A stretch of DNA of 64,000 nt from Amycolatopsis taiwanensis DSM 45107 (GCF_000519205.1 NZ_JAFB01000031.1:1-64000); one strand, 5' to 3'; shown: positions 33,112 through 42,115, counted from the first letter of the stretch. Translations and numbers: made by a program. Notes: generated from the sequence alone by a model not told the origin.

Positions 33112-34472
33112 CCGACGGACCGGACCTCGTCGTCGCCGGTGCGGGTGGCGGGCTCGCCGGGGCGCTGCGCGCGGCCGAGCTGGGCCTGAACGTGCTCGTC
33201 GTCGAGGCGAGTGAGCACTTCCGGCGCGGCAACAATACGTCGATGTCCACCGCGATGTTCCCCGGTGCCGGTTCGCGCTGGCAGGCCGCGGCGGGCGTCA
33301 AGGACTCGCCGGAGCAGTTCGTCGCGGACATCATGGCGAAGACGAAGGGCCAGGCCGACCCGCGGCTCGCCCGGACGCTGGCCGAAGTGAGCGCACCACT
33401 CGCGGAGTGGCTCGCCGACTCGGCCGGGCTGCCGCTGTCGTTGGTCACGGACTTCAACTACCCAGGCCATGCCGTGACGCGGTGCCACTCGATCCCCGGC
33501 CGCCATGGCTCGGGTGTGATCGACCACCTCGCCCGGCGCGTCGCGGAGCACGAGAACATCGAGCTGCTCGTGCCCGCGAAGCTGACCGAGGTTCTGTCCG
33601 ATGTGGACGGTGTGCGTGCGGTTGTGGTGCGCTATCCCGACGGGGTCGAGGAGCAGATCCCGACGCGGGCAGTGCTGCTGGCCACCAACGGGTTCGGCGC
33701 CGACAAGGAACTGGTCGCCCGGTACCTGCCGGAGATCGCGGACGCGCTGTACCAGGGCAGTGACCAGTCGCTCGGTGACGCGTTGCGCATCGGTGAAAAG
33801 CTCGGCGCCGCAACGGGTTTCCTCGACGCGTACCAGGGGCACGGTGCCGTCGCGGCCAATGCGGGCACGCTCGTCGGCTGGGCGACGATCATCCACGGCG
33901 CGGTCCTCGTCGACCTGGACGGCCGCCGCTTCGGCGACGAAACCCGCGGTTACTCGGAGTACGCCGCCGAGCTGGCCGCGCGGCCCGGCGCGACCGGCTG
34001 GATCGTGCTCGACGAGACGATCTTCCAGCAGTGCCAGCAGTTCCAGGACTTCCGCGACACTGTCGAGTCGGGTGCGCTCGTGTGGGCCGGCGACGCGGTG
34101 GAACTGGCGTCGGCGACCGGCCTGCCGGCCGATGCGCTGGCCGAGGAACTGGCTACGGCGGCGGCGACCGCGCGGGGCGAACGCGCCGACGAGTTCGGCC
34201 GGACCAACTGGGAACGCCCGCTCGCGGGCCGGTACGCCGCGGTGCGCGTGGTGCCCGCGTTGTTCCACACTCAGGGCGGCTTGCTGGTTGACGAGAACGC
34301 GGCCGTCGTCGACACGCACGGCAACCCGATCCCCGGGCTCTACGCCGCCGGCGGCGCGGCCGCGAGCATCTCGGGCCACGGCGCCGCCGGTTACCTGCCG
34401 GGCAACGGCCTGCTGCCGGCATTCGGCCTCGCGTACCTGGCCGCCGTCGACGTCGCACGGCGCCGCAACTGA
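33108..34472 (+). CDS. FAD-dependent oxidoreductase (fumarate reductase/ketosteroid dehydrogenase flavoprotein family)
   Basis: GTG 33108 overlaps the racemase stop. The 454-residue protein has an N-terminal FAD-binding strand-turn-helix (DLVVAGAGGGLAGALRAAELG) and the acidic end of strand 2 (VLVVEASEHF). The family's FAD-contact stretch is NTSMSTAMFPGAG. The C-terminal FAD motif is GLYAAGGAAASISGHGAAGYLPGNGLLPAFGLA. The active-site region contains HTQGGLLVDENAAVVD, as in soluble flavoproteins that oxidise or reduce a carbon-carbon bond next to a carbonyl. It would desaturate or reduce a pathway intermediate in the cytoplasm. The electron partner is not encoded here. Confidence 0.85.
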   Translation: MTDGPDLVVAGAGGGLAGALRAAELGLNVLVVEASEHFRRGNNTSMSTAMFPGAGSRWQAAAGVKDSPEQFVADIMAKTKGQADPRLARTLAEVSAPLAEWLADSAGLPLSLVTDFNYPGHAVTRCHSIPGRHGSGVIDHLARRVAEHENIELLVPAKLTEVLSDVDGVRAVVVRYPDGVEEQIPTRAVLLATNGFGADKELVARYLPEIADALYQGSDQSLGDALRIGEKLGAATGFLDAYQGHGAVAANAGTLVGWATIIHGAVLVDLDGRRFGDETRGYSEYAAELAARPGATGWIVLDETIFQQCQQFQDFRDTVESGALVWAGDAVELASATGLPADALAEELATAAATARGERADEFGRTNWERPLAGRYAAVRVVPALFHTQGGLLVDENAAVVDTHGNPIPGLYAAGGAAASISGHGAAGYLPGNGLLPAFGLAYLAAVDVARRRN

Positions 34473-34503
34473 CTTTCCCTTACACCGCAAGCGGAGGAGA
34501 AGA

Positions 34504-35973
34504 ATGGCAACCACGGAACTGCTCGTGAAGAACGTCCGCGTCGTCCGGCCCGAGGACCCCGAAGGTACGCAGCCGGAACTCGTGGACATCGCCGTCAATG
34601 ACGGCACCATCACGCGCGTGGCGCCGAACCTGCCCGAGGATGACGCCGCCCGCGTGGTCGACGGCCGCGGCCTCCTGGCGTTCCCCGGTGTCGTCGACGC
34701 CCACCAGCACTGGGGCATCTACAACGACCTCGCCACCGACACCCGCACCGAGAGCCGCGCGAGCGCGCAGGGCGGCGTCACGACGTCGCTGACCTACATG
34801 CGCACAGGCCAGTACTACCTGAACAAGGGTGGCAGCTACCGCGATTTCTTCCCCGAGGTGTTGTCCGCTTCGGACGGTAACGCGTACGTCGACTACGCCT
34901 TCCACCTCGCGCCGATGAGCTCGGAGCACATCTCGGAGATCCCGTTCCTCGTCGAGGAGCACGGCGTCACGTCGTTCAAGATCTTCATGTTCTACGGCAG
35001 CCACGGCCTGCACGGGCGCTCCACCAGCCAGAGCGACTTCCTGATGATCCCACCGGACGAGCGCTACGACATTGCGCACTTCGAATTCGTGATGCGCGGA
35101 GTGCAGAACGCCCGCGAGATCCTCACGGAGTACGCACCCCACCTGTCGCTCTCGCTGCACTGCGAGACGGCGGAGATCATGACGGCGTACACGAAGCTGG
35201 TGGAGCAGGACAAGTCGCTGACGGGCCTGCGCGCGTACAGCGCTTCGCGGCCGCCGCACTCCGAGGGGCTGGCGGTGACCATCGCCTCGTACCTCGCGCA
35301 CGAGACGGGTCTGCCGAACATCAACCTGCTGCACCTGTCATCGGAGAAGGCGCTATCGGCCGCGTTGACGATGGCTTCGGCTTTCCCGCACATCGACTTC
35401 CGCCGTGAGGTGACGATCGGCCACCTGCTCGCCGACGTCGACACCGCATCCGGCATCGGCGGCAAGGTGAACCCGCCGCTGCGCGAACGAGAGGACGTCG
35501 AGGCCCTCTGGCGCCACGTCCTGGCCGGCGAGGTCGACTGGATCGTCAGCGACCACGCCTGCTGCCGCGACGAACTCAAGTTCGGTGCAGACCGCGACGA
35601 TGTCTTCCTCGCCAAGTCGGGCTTCGGCGGCGCCGAATACCTCCTGCCGGGTCTGGTCGGCGAAGGCACCAAGCGGGGGCTGTCGCTGCAGCGCATCGCC
35701 CAGCTCACCTCGACGAACCCCGCCCGCCGCTACGGCCTGCTGAACAAGGGCACCATCGCCGAGGGGTACGACGCCGACTTCGCCCTCGTCGACCCGGACG
35801 TCCGGTGGACAGTCCACGCCGCCGACTCGGAATCGACCCAGGAGTACACGCCGTTCGAGGGTTTCCCCATGACCGCCAAGGTCACCGACACCTTCGTCCG
35901 CGGCCACCAGGTCTACACCGACGGCAAGATCACCGGCGACCCGATCGGCCGCTACCTCAAGCGCGGCCGCTGA
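34504..35973 (+). CDS. dihydropyrimidinase/hydantoinase-like amidohydrolase
   Basis: ATG 34504 follows GGAGGAGAAGA. The 489-residue protein belongs to the cyclic-amidase branch of the amidohydrolases. Metal ligands are visible in FPGVVDAHQHWG (HxH), FKIFMFYG (the lysine normally carboxylated), LSLHCETAE and LLHLSSEKAL. The catalytic Asp is in WIVSDHACC. The C-terminal GTIAEGYDADFALVDPD is also typical. It probably opens a cyclic amide such as a hydantoin, dihydropyrimidine or related imide using two metal ions. It is the last gene of the rightward unit, 31 nt after the flavoprotein gene, and is followed by a bidirectional terminator. The exact ring substrate is unknown. Confidence 0.88.
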   Translation: MATTELLVKNVRVVRPEDPEGTQPELVDIAVNDGTITRVAPNLPEDDAARVVDGRGLLAFPGVVDAHQHWGIYNDLATDTRTESRASAQGGVTTSLTYMRTGQYYLNKGGSYRDFFPEVLSASDGNAYVDYAFHLAPMSSEHISEIPFLVEEHGVTSFKIFMFYGSHGLHGRSTSQSDFLMIPPDERYDIAHFEFVMRGVQNAREILTEYAPHLSLSLHCETAEIMTAYTKLVEQDKSLTGLRAYSASRPPHSEGLAVTIASYLAHETGLPNINLLHLSSEKALSAALTMASAFPHIDFRREVTIGHLLADVDTASGIGGKVNPPLREREDVEALWRHVLAGEVDWIVSDHACCRDELKFGADRDDVFLAKSGFGGAEYLLPGLVGEGTKRGLSLQRIAQLTSTNPARRYGLLNKGTIAEGYDADFALVDPDVRWTVHAADSESTQEYTPFEGFPMTAKVTDTFVRGHQVYTDGKITGDPIGRYLKRGR

Positions 35974-35986
35974 ACCCGGCTGCAGC

Positions 35987-36016
35987 GGGCCCTTCGTCCT
36001 CCGGGACGGAGGGCCC
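35987..36016. terminator. bidirectional terminator between hydantoinase-like and IclR genes
   Basis: GGGCCCTTCGTCC and GGACGGAGGGCCC form a 13-bp stem (one G-T pair) with loop TCCG, lying between converging genes. Confidence 0.85.
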
Positions 36017-36041
36017 AGTCGCCGTTGGGGCGGGCCGCGGC

Positions 36042-36869
36042 TCAGCGGCCTTCGGCGCCCCCGGATTCACGCAGCCAAGCCCAGTCGTGCCGGATCTCCT
36101 CGGCCGCGGCCCGGACCAGATCCCGGTACCGGGCGACCACGTCCGGCGTGAACCGGTACTGCGGCCCGCACACGCTGATCGACCCGTGTACTTCACCGTC
36201 GGGCCCGAACAGCGGCGCCGCGACGGAACCCGCGCCCGGCTGACGTTCACCGAGCGACACCGCGACGCCGTCCCGCGCGGTCTCCGCGAGAACGGCCCGC
36301 AGGTCATCGGGAGTCGTGATTGTCTTCTCCGTCAACGCGGGCAGTTCCCGGGCCAGCAACGCCTCCTGCCGGTCGGCCGGCAGGAACGCGAGGATCACCT
36401 TGCCCGACGACCCGGCATGCAACGGGAACCGCCGCCCGATGTCGACGGTCATCTTGATCTCGCGCGGGCTTTCGAACTGGTCGAGGTAGACGCGCTCGTC
36501 ACCGACGAGCCCGGACAACGTCGTCGTCTCACCGGTCTCGTCCCGCAGCCGCCGCAGCACGGGCGTGGCGACGGTGCGCGCGTCGAACCGCCGCAACGCA
36601 CTCGCGCCCAGCGCCACGGCCGCCGGCCCCAGGCGGTACCCGGACACGCCGGGATCCGTCGCCAGCATCTCGCGCGACACGAGCGACTGTAGGATCCGGT
36701 GCACCACCGCCTTGGCCAGCCCCAGCTCGCGGCTGATCGAGCTCACCCCCAGGTATCGCGGGCCGCCTGTGAACAGCAGCAGCACGTCGGCGACCCGCGC
36801 GGCCGCCTCCGTTCCGGAGCTCTCGGCCGGCGCCGCGGGCTTGCGTCCGACGGTACTGTGGGTGCTCAA
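36042..36869 (-). CDS. IclR-family transcriptional regulator
   Basis: The start is TTG 36869 (MSTHSTVGRKPAAP), with GAGGA upstream. The 275-residue protein has an N-terminal winged helix with VSSISRELGLAKAVVHRILQSL at about residues 41-62. Its C-terminal effector domain contains GRRFPLHAGSSGKVILAFL and GSVAAPLFGPDGEVHGSISV. It converges on the hydantoinase operon. A perfect inverted repeat (36896-36914) lies 27 bp upstream of its start, and close matches precede both divergent arms at 26182 and 26336. Autoregulation and control of the whole 21.9-36.0 kb regulon are therefore likely, probably with a pathway acid as effector. Confidence 0.92.
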   Translation of the reverse strand: MSTHSTVGRKPAAPAESSGTEAAARVADVLLLFTGGPRYLGVSSISRELGLAKAVVHRILQSLVSREMLATDPGVSGYRLGPAAVALGASALRRFDARTVATPVLRRLRDETGETTTLSGLVGDERVYLDQFESPREIKMTVDIGRRFPLHAGSSGKVILAFLPADRQEALLARELPALTEKTITTPDDLRAVLAETARDGVAVSLGERQPGAGSVAAPLFGPDGEVHGSISVCGPQYRFTPDVVARYRDLVRAAAEEIRHDWAWLRESGGAEGR

Positions 36870-36895
36870 ACCGGTGGTCCTCGAAATCCTGCTCG

Positions 36896-36914
36896 CGTTC
36901 CGTTGGTGGGAACG
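36896..36914. promoter_or_regulatory. predicted IclR operator at the iclR-type gene
   Basis: CGTTCC-GTTGGTG-GGAACG has perfect 6-bp arms and a 7-nt spacer, the best of three copies in the window. Its position 27 bp before the TTG start suits autoregulation. Confidence 0.7.
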
Positions 36915-37223
36915 TGGGTGGTCAACTGCTTCCTACACTTTACCGTTTCCGAACCCGCGCGCGACCCCTGCCCGTTCCGGTCAGCGATACGGATGACGGC
37001 AGCCCGCGAGCCGGTGACTCCGCCGCGGCCCGTCCGGTCCCCGCCGGGATGAGCACCACGTGCCCGGCTCCATTGCCTTCGCCCGCAGCCGGTCGCTGTG
37101 GGTGCCGGGGTGGGTGATGTGGCTGGATCGAGAAACCGGCGGCGGTTGAGCCTCAGATGGGCCAAGTGCCGACTGATGGTGCGCACCCGCCAGGGCCGAA
37201 TGTCGGCGGAAATCGTGTGCTCG

Positions 37224-37616
37224 TCAGGTGATGGCCGGTGAGCCGCCCGGCCGGCTGGGCAGGCCGGCACCTACCCAGCCGCGGAAACCGCCGATGAGGT
37301 CCGTGGCGTGACGCAGCCCGATCCGCTTCAGGTCCCGCGCGGCCAGGCTGGACGCATAGCCTTCGTTGCACATGACAACGACCCGGGTGTCGGGCTGCAC
37401 CTGTGGGACGCGGTGAGCCCCCTGTGGGTCCAGCCGCCATTCCAGCACCAGGCGCTCGATGACGAGCGAGCCCGGGACCTCCCCTTCGGCCAGCCGGTTG
37501 GCGTGGGGACGGATATCGACCAGCAGCCCGCCGGCCTGGAGCAGCTCGTACGCGGCCCGGGGGGCGACGCGGTCGATCTCCGCCCGCGCATCGGCGAGAA
37601 ATGCTTCTACGTTCAT
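37224..37616 (-). CDS. rhodanese-domain sulfurtransferase
   Basis: This 130-residue single rhodanese domain has the active-site loop VVVMCNEGYASSLAARDL, with Cys as persulfide carrier. It also has the first motif LLVDIRPHANRLAEGEVPGSLVI and the C-terminal IGGFRGWVGAGLP. Its ATG 37616 overlaps the stop of the cysteine dioxygenase gene, so the two are translationally coupled. This pairing is common in actinobacteria and fits a role in cysteine-sulfur handling: the dioxygenase oxidises cysteine to its sulfinate and the rhodanese moves sulfane sulfur. It acts in the cytoplasm. Confidence 0.9.
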   Translation of the reverse strand: MNVEAFLADARAEIDRVAPRAAYELLQAGGLLVDIRPHANRLAEGEVPGSLVIERLVLEWRLDPQGAHRVPQVQPDTRVVVMCNEGYASSLAARDLKRIGLRHATDLIGGFRGWVGAGLPSRPGGSPAIT

Positions 37617-38191
37617 GGCTCGTCATGATCGATGAGGGCCAGCAGTTCGGCCAGGGGCAGGTTGCTCGTTGCCAGCGGCGGGATCTCGGCCGGGATCTCG
37701 TGCAGGCTGCGATACTCCCGGGTGGGCACCAGCGGTGGGGAGTAGGCGTGCACGCTGGAGGCCGGCAGGTCCCCGCGGTTGGCCACCTGATGGGCATGAC
37801 CGGCACCGAAACCGACCGCCGCGCCCTGGTGCCGGTGTGCGTGACGGATCGGCCCGCCGGGGTAACGGTAATTTTCGCTCAGTGATCCACTGAGGACGGT
37901 GAACGCGCCGGCCGCGCCGCCGTGGTCGTGCGGGCGGGTTCCCTGCCCGGGCAGCCACGACAGCAGCCACAGCTCGACCCCCGTGGTGAGCGCCAGCCGT
38001 GCCCACCACCGTTTTTCCGGGACGAACCGCGCCAGGCGCAGCAGTGGCGTGCCCAGTTCGGCGGCCGTCTTGGTGGTGAGCTCACGCAGTTGAGCGGGTG
38101 TCCACAGGTCACGCTCGGCATGGATGAGGCGACGCAGCGGCAGCAGATCGGCGTCCGGGTGGACGTCGACCGATGCGGTTTTCGAGATCAT
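37613..38191 (-). CDS. cysteine dioxygenase (type I, cupin)
   Basis: ATG 38191 (MISKTASVDVHPDADLLPL) is the start; the frame extends upstream but without a ribosome site. The 192-residue cupin has the iron-binding region WLPGQGTRPHDHGGAAGAFTVLSGSL, with two His, and a later His in HAHQVANRG. These give the three-histidine iron site of cysteine dioxygenases. SVHAYSPPL near the C-terminus is also family-typical. The enzyme oxidises L-cysteine to cysteine sulfinate with O2. It leads a two-gene operon with the rhodanese gene. The region upstream to 38541 holds the promoter but no further gene. Confidence 0.88.
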   Translation of the reverse strand: MISKTASVDVHPDADLLPLRRLIHAERDLWTPAQLRELTTKTAAELGTPLLRLARFVPEKRWWARLALTTGVELWLLSWLPGQGTRPHDHGGAAGAFTVLSGSLSENYRYPGGPIRHAHRHQGAAVGFGAGHAHQVANRGDLPASSVHAYSPPLVPTREYRSLHEIPAEIPPLATSNLPLAELLALIDHDEP

Positions 38192-38541
38192 GGGTTTTGC
38201 TCCGGTGGTCGGTCGTATGGGCCCTGTCCAAGCCACGACGACAGCTACCTGAGGCGACGAGCAGAAAATCGACGGTGCGGTCGCACCAGGTCAAAACCAA
38301 CCGGATCACGCGGGGATCGTGACATGGCCCGGCGCTGCCTCGCCGGTCATCCCACCAGCTGGACGGAATTCTTTCTTTCCGCAGCGAAAAGAAACTGCGC
38401 GTCCGCGGGCTGGACATTGTTGACAGGCTGTATGCGACCACGACATTCTGGTGCAGAACAAAATAACAGCACACGTTAGAAACTCACGTCGGCACGGCCT
38501 GCCAGCGCAAATACGATGGCGCGCTGATAAAACACAGTCTA

Positions 38542-39432
38542 AGGGATGTCTCGTAACCCCTGCTTGGGAGTGGCTGGGGTGGTGTGGTAGTTGATCACGT
38601 TGTGGTGCAGGTGATCTCGGCGTCGCGTTCGGAGTGGATCGTTCCGTTCACGGGGTTGCAGCCTGGTCAGTTCCGCAAGCTGGTGGCCCTGGTAGCCCAG
38701 CGTGGTGGGGAGGAGATCGCCGATGGTCGGCCTGGTCGGCAGTGGGCGTTGCCGCTGGCGGATCGGGTGCTGCTGGTGGCGACCTATTGGCGCACGAACC
38801 TGACCATGCGCCAGATCGGGCCGCTATTCGGGGTATCGCACTCGGCGGCCCATCGGGTGATCGACAGCCTGAGCCCGCTGCTGGCGCTGGCGCCGGTGCG
38901 CAAACGCCGCATCGACTCGGTGGCCATCGTGGACGGCACCCTGGTCCCGACGAGGGATCACCGGCTCGCCGCGCCCAGCAAGAACTACCGGTACTCCACC
39001 AATGTGCAGGTCGCCATCGATGCCGAGACCCGTCTGGTGATCGCCACCGGCGACCCGCAACCGGGTAACCGCAACGACTGCACCGTCTACCGCGATTCCG
39101 GTATCGCCGACACCCTCGCCGAGCGCCCGGTGATGGCCGATGGCGGCTACCGGGGCAACCTCGATGTGATCATGCCCTATCGCAAGCCGGGCAAAGGCAC
39201 CGAACTGCCGGCGTGGAAGGACGAACTCAACGCCACCCACCGCAGGGTCCGTGCCCGGATCGAACACGCCCTGGCGCGCATGAAGTGCTGGAGAATCCTG
39301 CGCGACTACCGCCGCGCCGCCACCACTCTGGCCGACACCGTCTCCGGAATTGCCCACCTGCACAACATCCACCTCCTCGGCTGACCACAACACCAACCCC
39401 ACCAACCACAAAAACAGTTACGAGACATCCCT
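38542..39432 (+). mobile_element. complete IS5-family insertion sequence (891 bp)
   Basis: The ends AGGGATGTCTCGTAAC (38542-38557) and its exact reverse complement (39417-39432) are perfect 16-bp terminal repeats. TA at 38540-38541 and 39433-39434 is the target duplication, as in the IS427-type subgroup. One transposase frame fills the interior. The insertion site is the stop codon of the adjacent monooxygenase gene. The uninterrupted gene would have ended TCC-TAG; now the element supplies TAA. Confidence 0.88.
38584..39384 (+). CDS. IS5-family transposase (DDE_Tnp_4-like)
   Basis: This 266-residue transposase is intact. An N-terminal helix-turn-helix is visible at NLTMRQIGPLFGVSHSAAHRV (about residues 71-91). 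The DDE catalytic residues are in VAIVDGTLVP (D), DPQPGNRNDCTVY (second D region, followed by VMADGGYRG with D) and VRARIEHALARMK (E). The start is a GTG at 38584; several in-frame GTG codons follow, so the true start could be slightly later. The frame lacks any stop and the terminal repeats are perfect, so the element may still be mobile. Confidence 0.88.
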   Translation: MVVDHVVVQVISASRSEWIVPFTGLQPGQFRKLVALVAQRGGEEIADGRPGRQWALPLADRVLLVATYWRTNLTMRQIGPLFGVSHSAAHRVIDSLSPLLALAPVRKRRIDSVAIVDGTLVPTRDHRLAAPSKNYRYSTNVQVAIDAETRLVIATGDPQPGNRNDCTVYRDSGIADTLAERPVMADGGYRGNLDVIMPYRKPGKGTELPAWKDELNATHRRVRARIEHALARMKCWRILRDYRRAATTLADTVSGIAHLHNIHLLG

Positions 39433-40787
39433 TAGGACCGCCGGTACGCCGCCCCGGGGTGTGGCGGGGCCAGCCGCGGCGACGGGAAGCCGAGGCGTTC
39501 CCGCAGCGTGGTGGGCTCGGTGTGCTCAGGCACCCGGCCGCGCCGCCGCAGTTCGGGGATCACCCAGCGGGCGAAGTCGGCGAAAGTGCCGGGCGTGGTC
39601 ACATAAGCGAGGTTGAACCCGTCCACATCGGCCTCGTCCACCCAACGTTCCAGCTCGTCGGCGACCTCGGTGGGGGAACCCGTGATGACCGGGCCCCGGC
39701 CGCCGAGACCGACGAACCCCGCCAGCTCGCGCGGCGTCCACGCCCGGTCCGCGGTGGTGAAGGACGCCAGCGCCGAGCGGTTGGCGTCGACGTCGGCGTA
39801 GGTCAGCGGCTTGTCCACGTCCAGTTCGGCCAGGTCCACGCCGGTCCAGCCGCCGAACAGCGCGAACGCGCCCGGCACGCTCACCAGCTCCTCGTACTCG
39901 CGCAGCTTCGTCTGCGCCTGCTCGCTCGTCTCCGCGGTGATCGGGGTGAGCATGGTGAAGATCTTGACTGAACGCGGGTCCCGGCCCTGTTCGGCAACCG
40001 CGCTCCGCAGCCTGTCCACGGTCTTGCGCACCACGCTGGGCGACGGGCCCGAGACGAACACGGCCTCGGCGTGCGAGGCGGCGAACTTCATGCCGCGTGG
40101 GGACGCGCCTGCCTGGAAGAGCACCGGCGTCCGCTGCGGTGACGGCTCGCACAGGTGCGGGCCGCGCACGGTGAAGTACTTGCCCTTGTGGTTGATGTCG
40201 TGCACCTTCGCCGGGTCGGTGAACACGCCGCGCTCGGCGTCCCGCACCACCGCGTCGTCCTCCCAGGAGGACTCCCACAGCTGGTAGCAGACATCGACGT
40301 GTTCCTCGGCGATCTCGTACCGCTCGTCGTGCGGGATCTGCCCGTCCAGGCCGAGGTTGCGCGCTGCGCTTTCCAAATAGGACGTGACGATGTTCCACGC
40401 CACCCTGCCGTCGGTGAGATGGTCCAAAGTAGACAGGCGGCGGGCCAGCTGGTACGGCTGCTCGTAGGTCAGAGAGATGGTGAGTCCGAAGCCGAGCCGC
40501 TGTGTGGCCGCGGCCATCGCGGACACCGCGAGCGTCGGGTCGTTGACCGGGACCTGCGCGGCGTCGGCCACTGCGGCGTCCCGCGAACGGTTGTACACGT
40601 CGTAGACTCCGAGCACGTCGGCCAGGAACAAGGCGTCGAAACCGCTTTCGTCGAGCAGTTTCGCCAGCTCCACCCAGTGCCGCACATCGGTGTAGCGATG
40701 TCCCTGGTCCTCGGGATGCCGCCACAGCCCTGCCGACTGGTGCCCGACACAGGCCATGTCGAAGGCGTTGAGATAGATCCGGCTCAA
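39432..40787 (-). CDS. NtaA/SnaA/DszA-family FMN-dependent monooxygenase
   Basis: TTG 40787 is the start: AGGAGAC stands 6 nt upstream and the family N-terminus follows directly (SRIYLNAFDMACVGHQSAGLWRHP). The 451-residue protein is a class C two-component flavin monooxygenase of the nitrilotriacetate/dibenzothiophene-sulfone/pristinamycin type. It uses FMNH2 from a partner reductase. Family marks are DALFLADVLGVY, DGRVAWNIVTSYLESAARNLG, RTPVLFQAGASPRGMKFAA and EAVFVSG. It overlaps the upstream transporter stop, so the transporter probably imports its substrate. Its stop codon is formed by an inserted IS element. The substrate is unknown. Confidence 0.88.
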   Translation of the reverse strand: MSRIYLNAFDMACVGHQSAGLWRHPEDQGHRYTDVRHWVELAKLLDESGFDALFLADVLGVYDVYNRSRDAAVADAAQVPVNDPTLAVSAMAAATQRLGFGLTISLTYEQPYQLARRLSTLDHLTDGRVAWNIVTSYLESAARNLGLDGQIPHDERYEIAEEHVDVCYQLWESSWEDDAVVRDAERGVFTDPAKVHDINHKGKYFTVRGPHLCEPSPQRTPVLFQAGASPRGMKFAASHAEAVFVSGPSPSVVRKTVDRLRSAVAEQGRDPRSVKIFTMLTPITAETSEQAQTKLREYEELVSVPGAFALFGGWTGVDLAELDVDKPLTYADVDANRSALASFTTADRAWTPRELAGFVGLGGRGPVITGSPTEVADELERWVDEADVDGFNLAYVTTPGTFADFARWVIPELRRRGRVPEHTEPTTLRERLGFPSPRLAPPHPGAAYRRS

Positions 40788-42070
40788 CGAGCAGTCTCCT
40801 TTGCGAAATAGGCCGACGCGAACGTCAGCACGGTCAATACCGCGAAATAGATCACGATCAACCACGGGCTGCCGCCCCCGGCGACCAGCAGAGCGGCCGC
40901 GATCAGCGGTGCGAACCCGCCGGAGAGCACCGCCCCCACCTGATAGCCGAGCGAAACCCCGCTGTAGCGCACACGCGTGTCGAACAGCTCACTGAACCAC
41001 GCGGCTTGTGGGCCGTACATCGCGTCGTGGGCGATGTTCACCCCGAACACGATCGCCAGCACCACCGCGATTTCGGAGCCCGAGTCCGCGGCGATGAAGA
41101 ACAGCACCAACGCGACGACGCCTGCGACGGTGCCGAACAGGTAGATCGGTCGCCTGCCGTAGCGGTCGGACAGATGCGCCCACAGCGGTGTGCTGATCAG
41201 GCCCAGCGCCGAGCACACCATCACCGCGTACAGCCCGACTTGGCTCTGCTTGCCGAACGAGTTCTGCAGATAGGTGAGTGAGTAGGTGGTCAGGAGTACG
41301 TAGAGGCCGATCTGCGAGAGCCGCAAGCCGGTGGTGAGCGCCACGTTCCGCGGCTGGGTACGCAGCACTTCCACCACCGGCAGCCGCGCGATCTCGTTGC
41401 GCTGCTTGACTTCCTCGAACTCCGGACCATCGGTCAGGCGCAACCGGATCACCAGGCCGATGGCCACGAGTACGATGCTGACCACGAAGGGCAGCCGCCA
41501 GGCCCAGGACACGAACGCGTCGCCGCCGGCCAGCGCGCGCACCCCGGCGTAGATACCGGTGGCGAGCAGCATCCCGGCGGGCGAACCGATCTGCGGAAAA
41601 CTGCCGAACAGGCCACGTCTGCCGCTGGGGGCGTGTTCGACCGACAACAGCGCGGCGCCGCCCCATTCGGCGCCGACCGCGAGCCCCTGGAAGACCCGCA
41701 GCACCACCAGCAGCGCCGGAGCGAGGAGTCCGACCTGCGCGAACGTGGGCAGCACGCCGATCGCCGTCGTGGCTACGCCCATCACCAGCAGCGCGCCGAC
41801 CAGCACCGTGCGTCTGCCGAGCCGGTCGCCGAGGTGCCCCGAGATGACCGCACCGATCGGCCGCGCACCGAACCCGGCGGCGTAGGTGGCGAAGGTGGCG
41901 AGGGTGCCCGCGGTCGAGGAGATGTTCGGGAAGAACAGCGGCTTGAAGATCAGCGCGGTCGCGGTGGCATAGAGGTAGAAGTCGTACCACTCGATGGTCG
42001 TACCGACCATGCTGCCGAGCGCCGCCGTCCTTGGGGCGGTGCGCCGGGGAACCGGAGTTGTGGTCGTCAC
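40784..42070 (-). CDS. MFS transporter, MHS type
   Basis: This 428-residue, twelve-segment transporter has the MHS opening GSMVGTTIEWYDFYLYATATAL and loop GHLGDRLGRRTVL. It also has FQGLAVGAEWGGAALL and a second loop HLSDRYGRRPIYLF. It is the first gene of a two-gene operon whose second gene encodes the FMN monooxygenase, so it likely brings in the monooxygenase substrate, perhaps an organic acid. It is a separate protein from the MHS carrier at 4079 and only family-level similar. It is divergent from the WrbA-like gene, with a palindrome in the shared 105-bp region. Confidence 0.9.
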   Translation of the reverse strand: MTTTTPVPRRTAPRTAALGSMVGTTIEWYDFYLYATATALIFKPLFFPNISSTAGTLATFATYAAGFGARPIGAVISGHLGDRLGRRTVLVGALLVMGVATTAIGVLPTFAQVGLLAPALLVVLRVFQGLAVGAEWGGAALLSVEHAPSGRRGLFGSFPQIGSPAGMLLATGIYAGVRALAGGDAFVSWAWRLPFVVSIVLVAIGLVIRLRLTDGPEFEEVKQRNEIARLPVVEVLRTQPRNVALTTGLRLSQIGLYVLLTTYSLTYLQNSFGKQSQVGLYAVMVCSALGLISTPLWAHLSDRYGRRPIYLFGTVAGVVALVLFFIAADSGSEIAVVLAIVFGVNIAHDAMYGPQAAWFSELFDTRVRYSGVSLGYQVGAVLSGGFAPLIAAALLVAGGGSPWLIVIYFAVLTVLTFASAYFAKETAR

Positions 42071-42115
42071 GCCCCGAAAGGTAGGGCCGGCTCACTTTGC
42101 TGGAAACGTTGACCA

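Noticed and set aside
32784-34718. 644-codon minus-strand frame opposite the racemase-like and flavoprotein genes
   Set aside because: Low-complexity antisense frame; the plus-strand genes have full family motifs.
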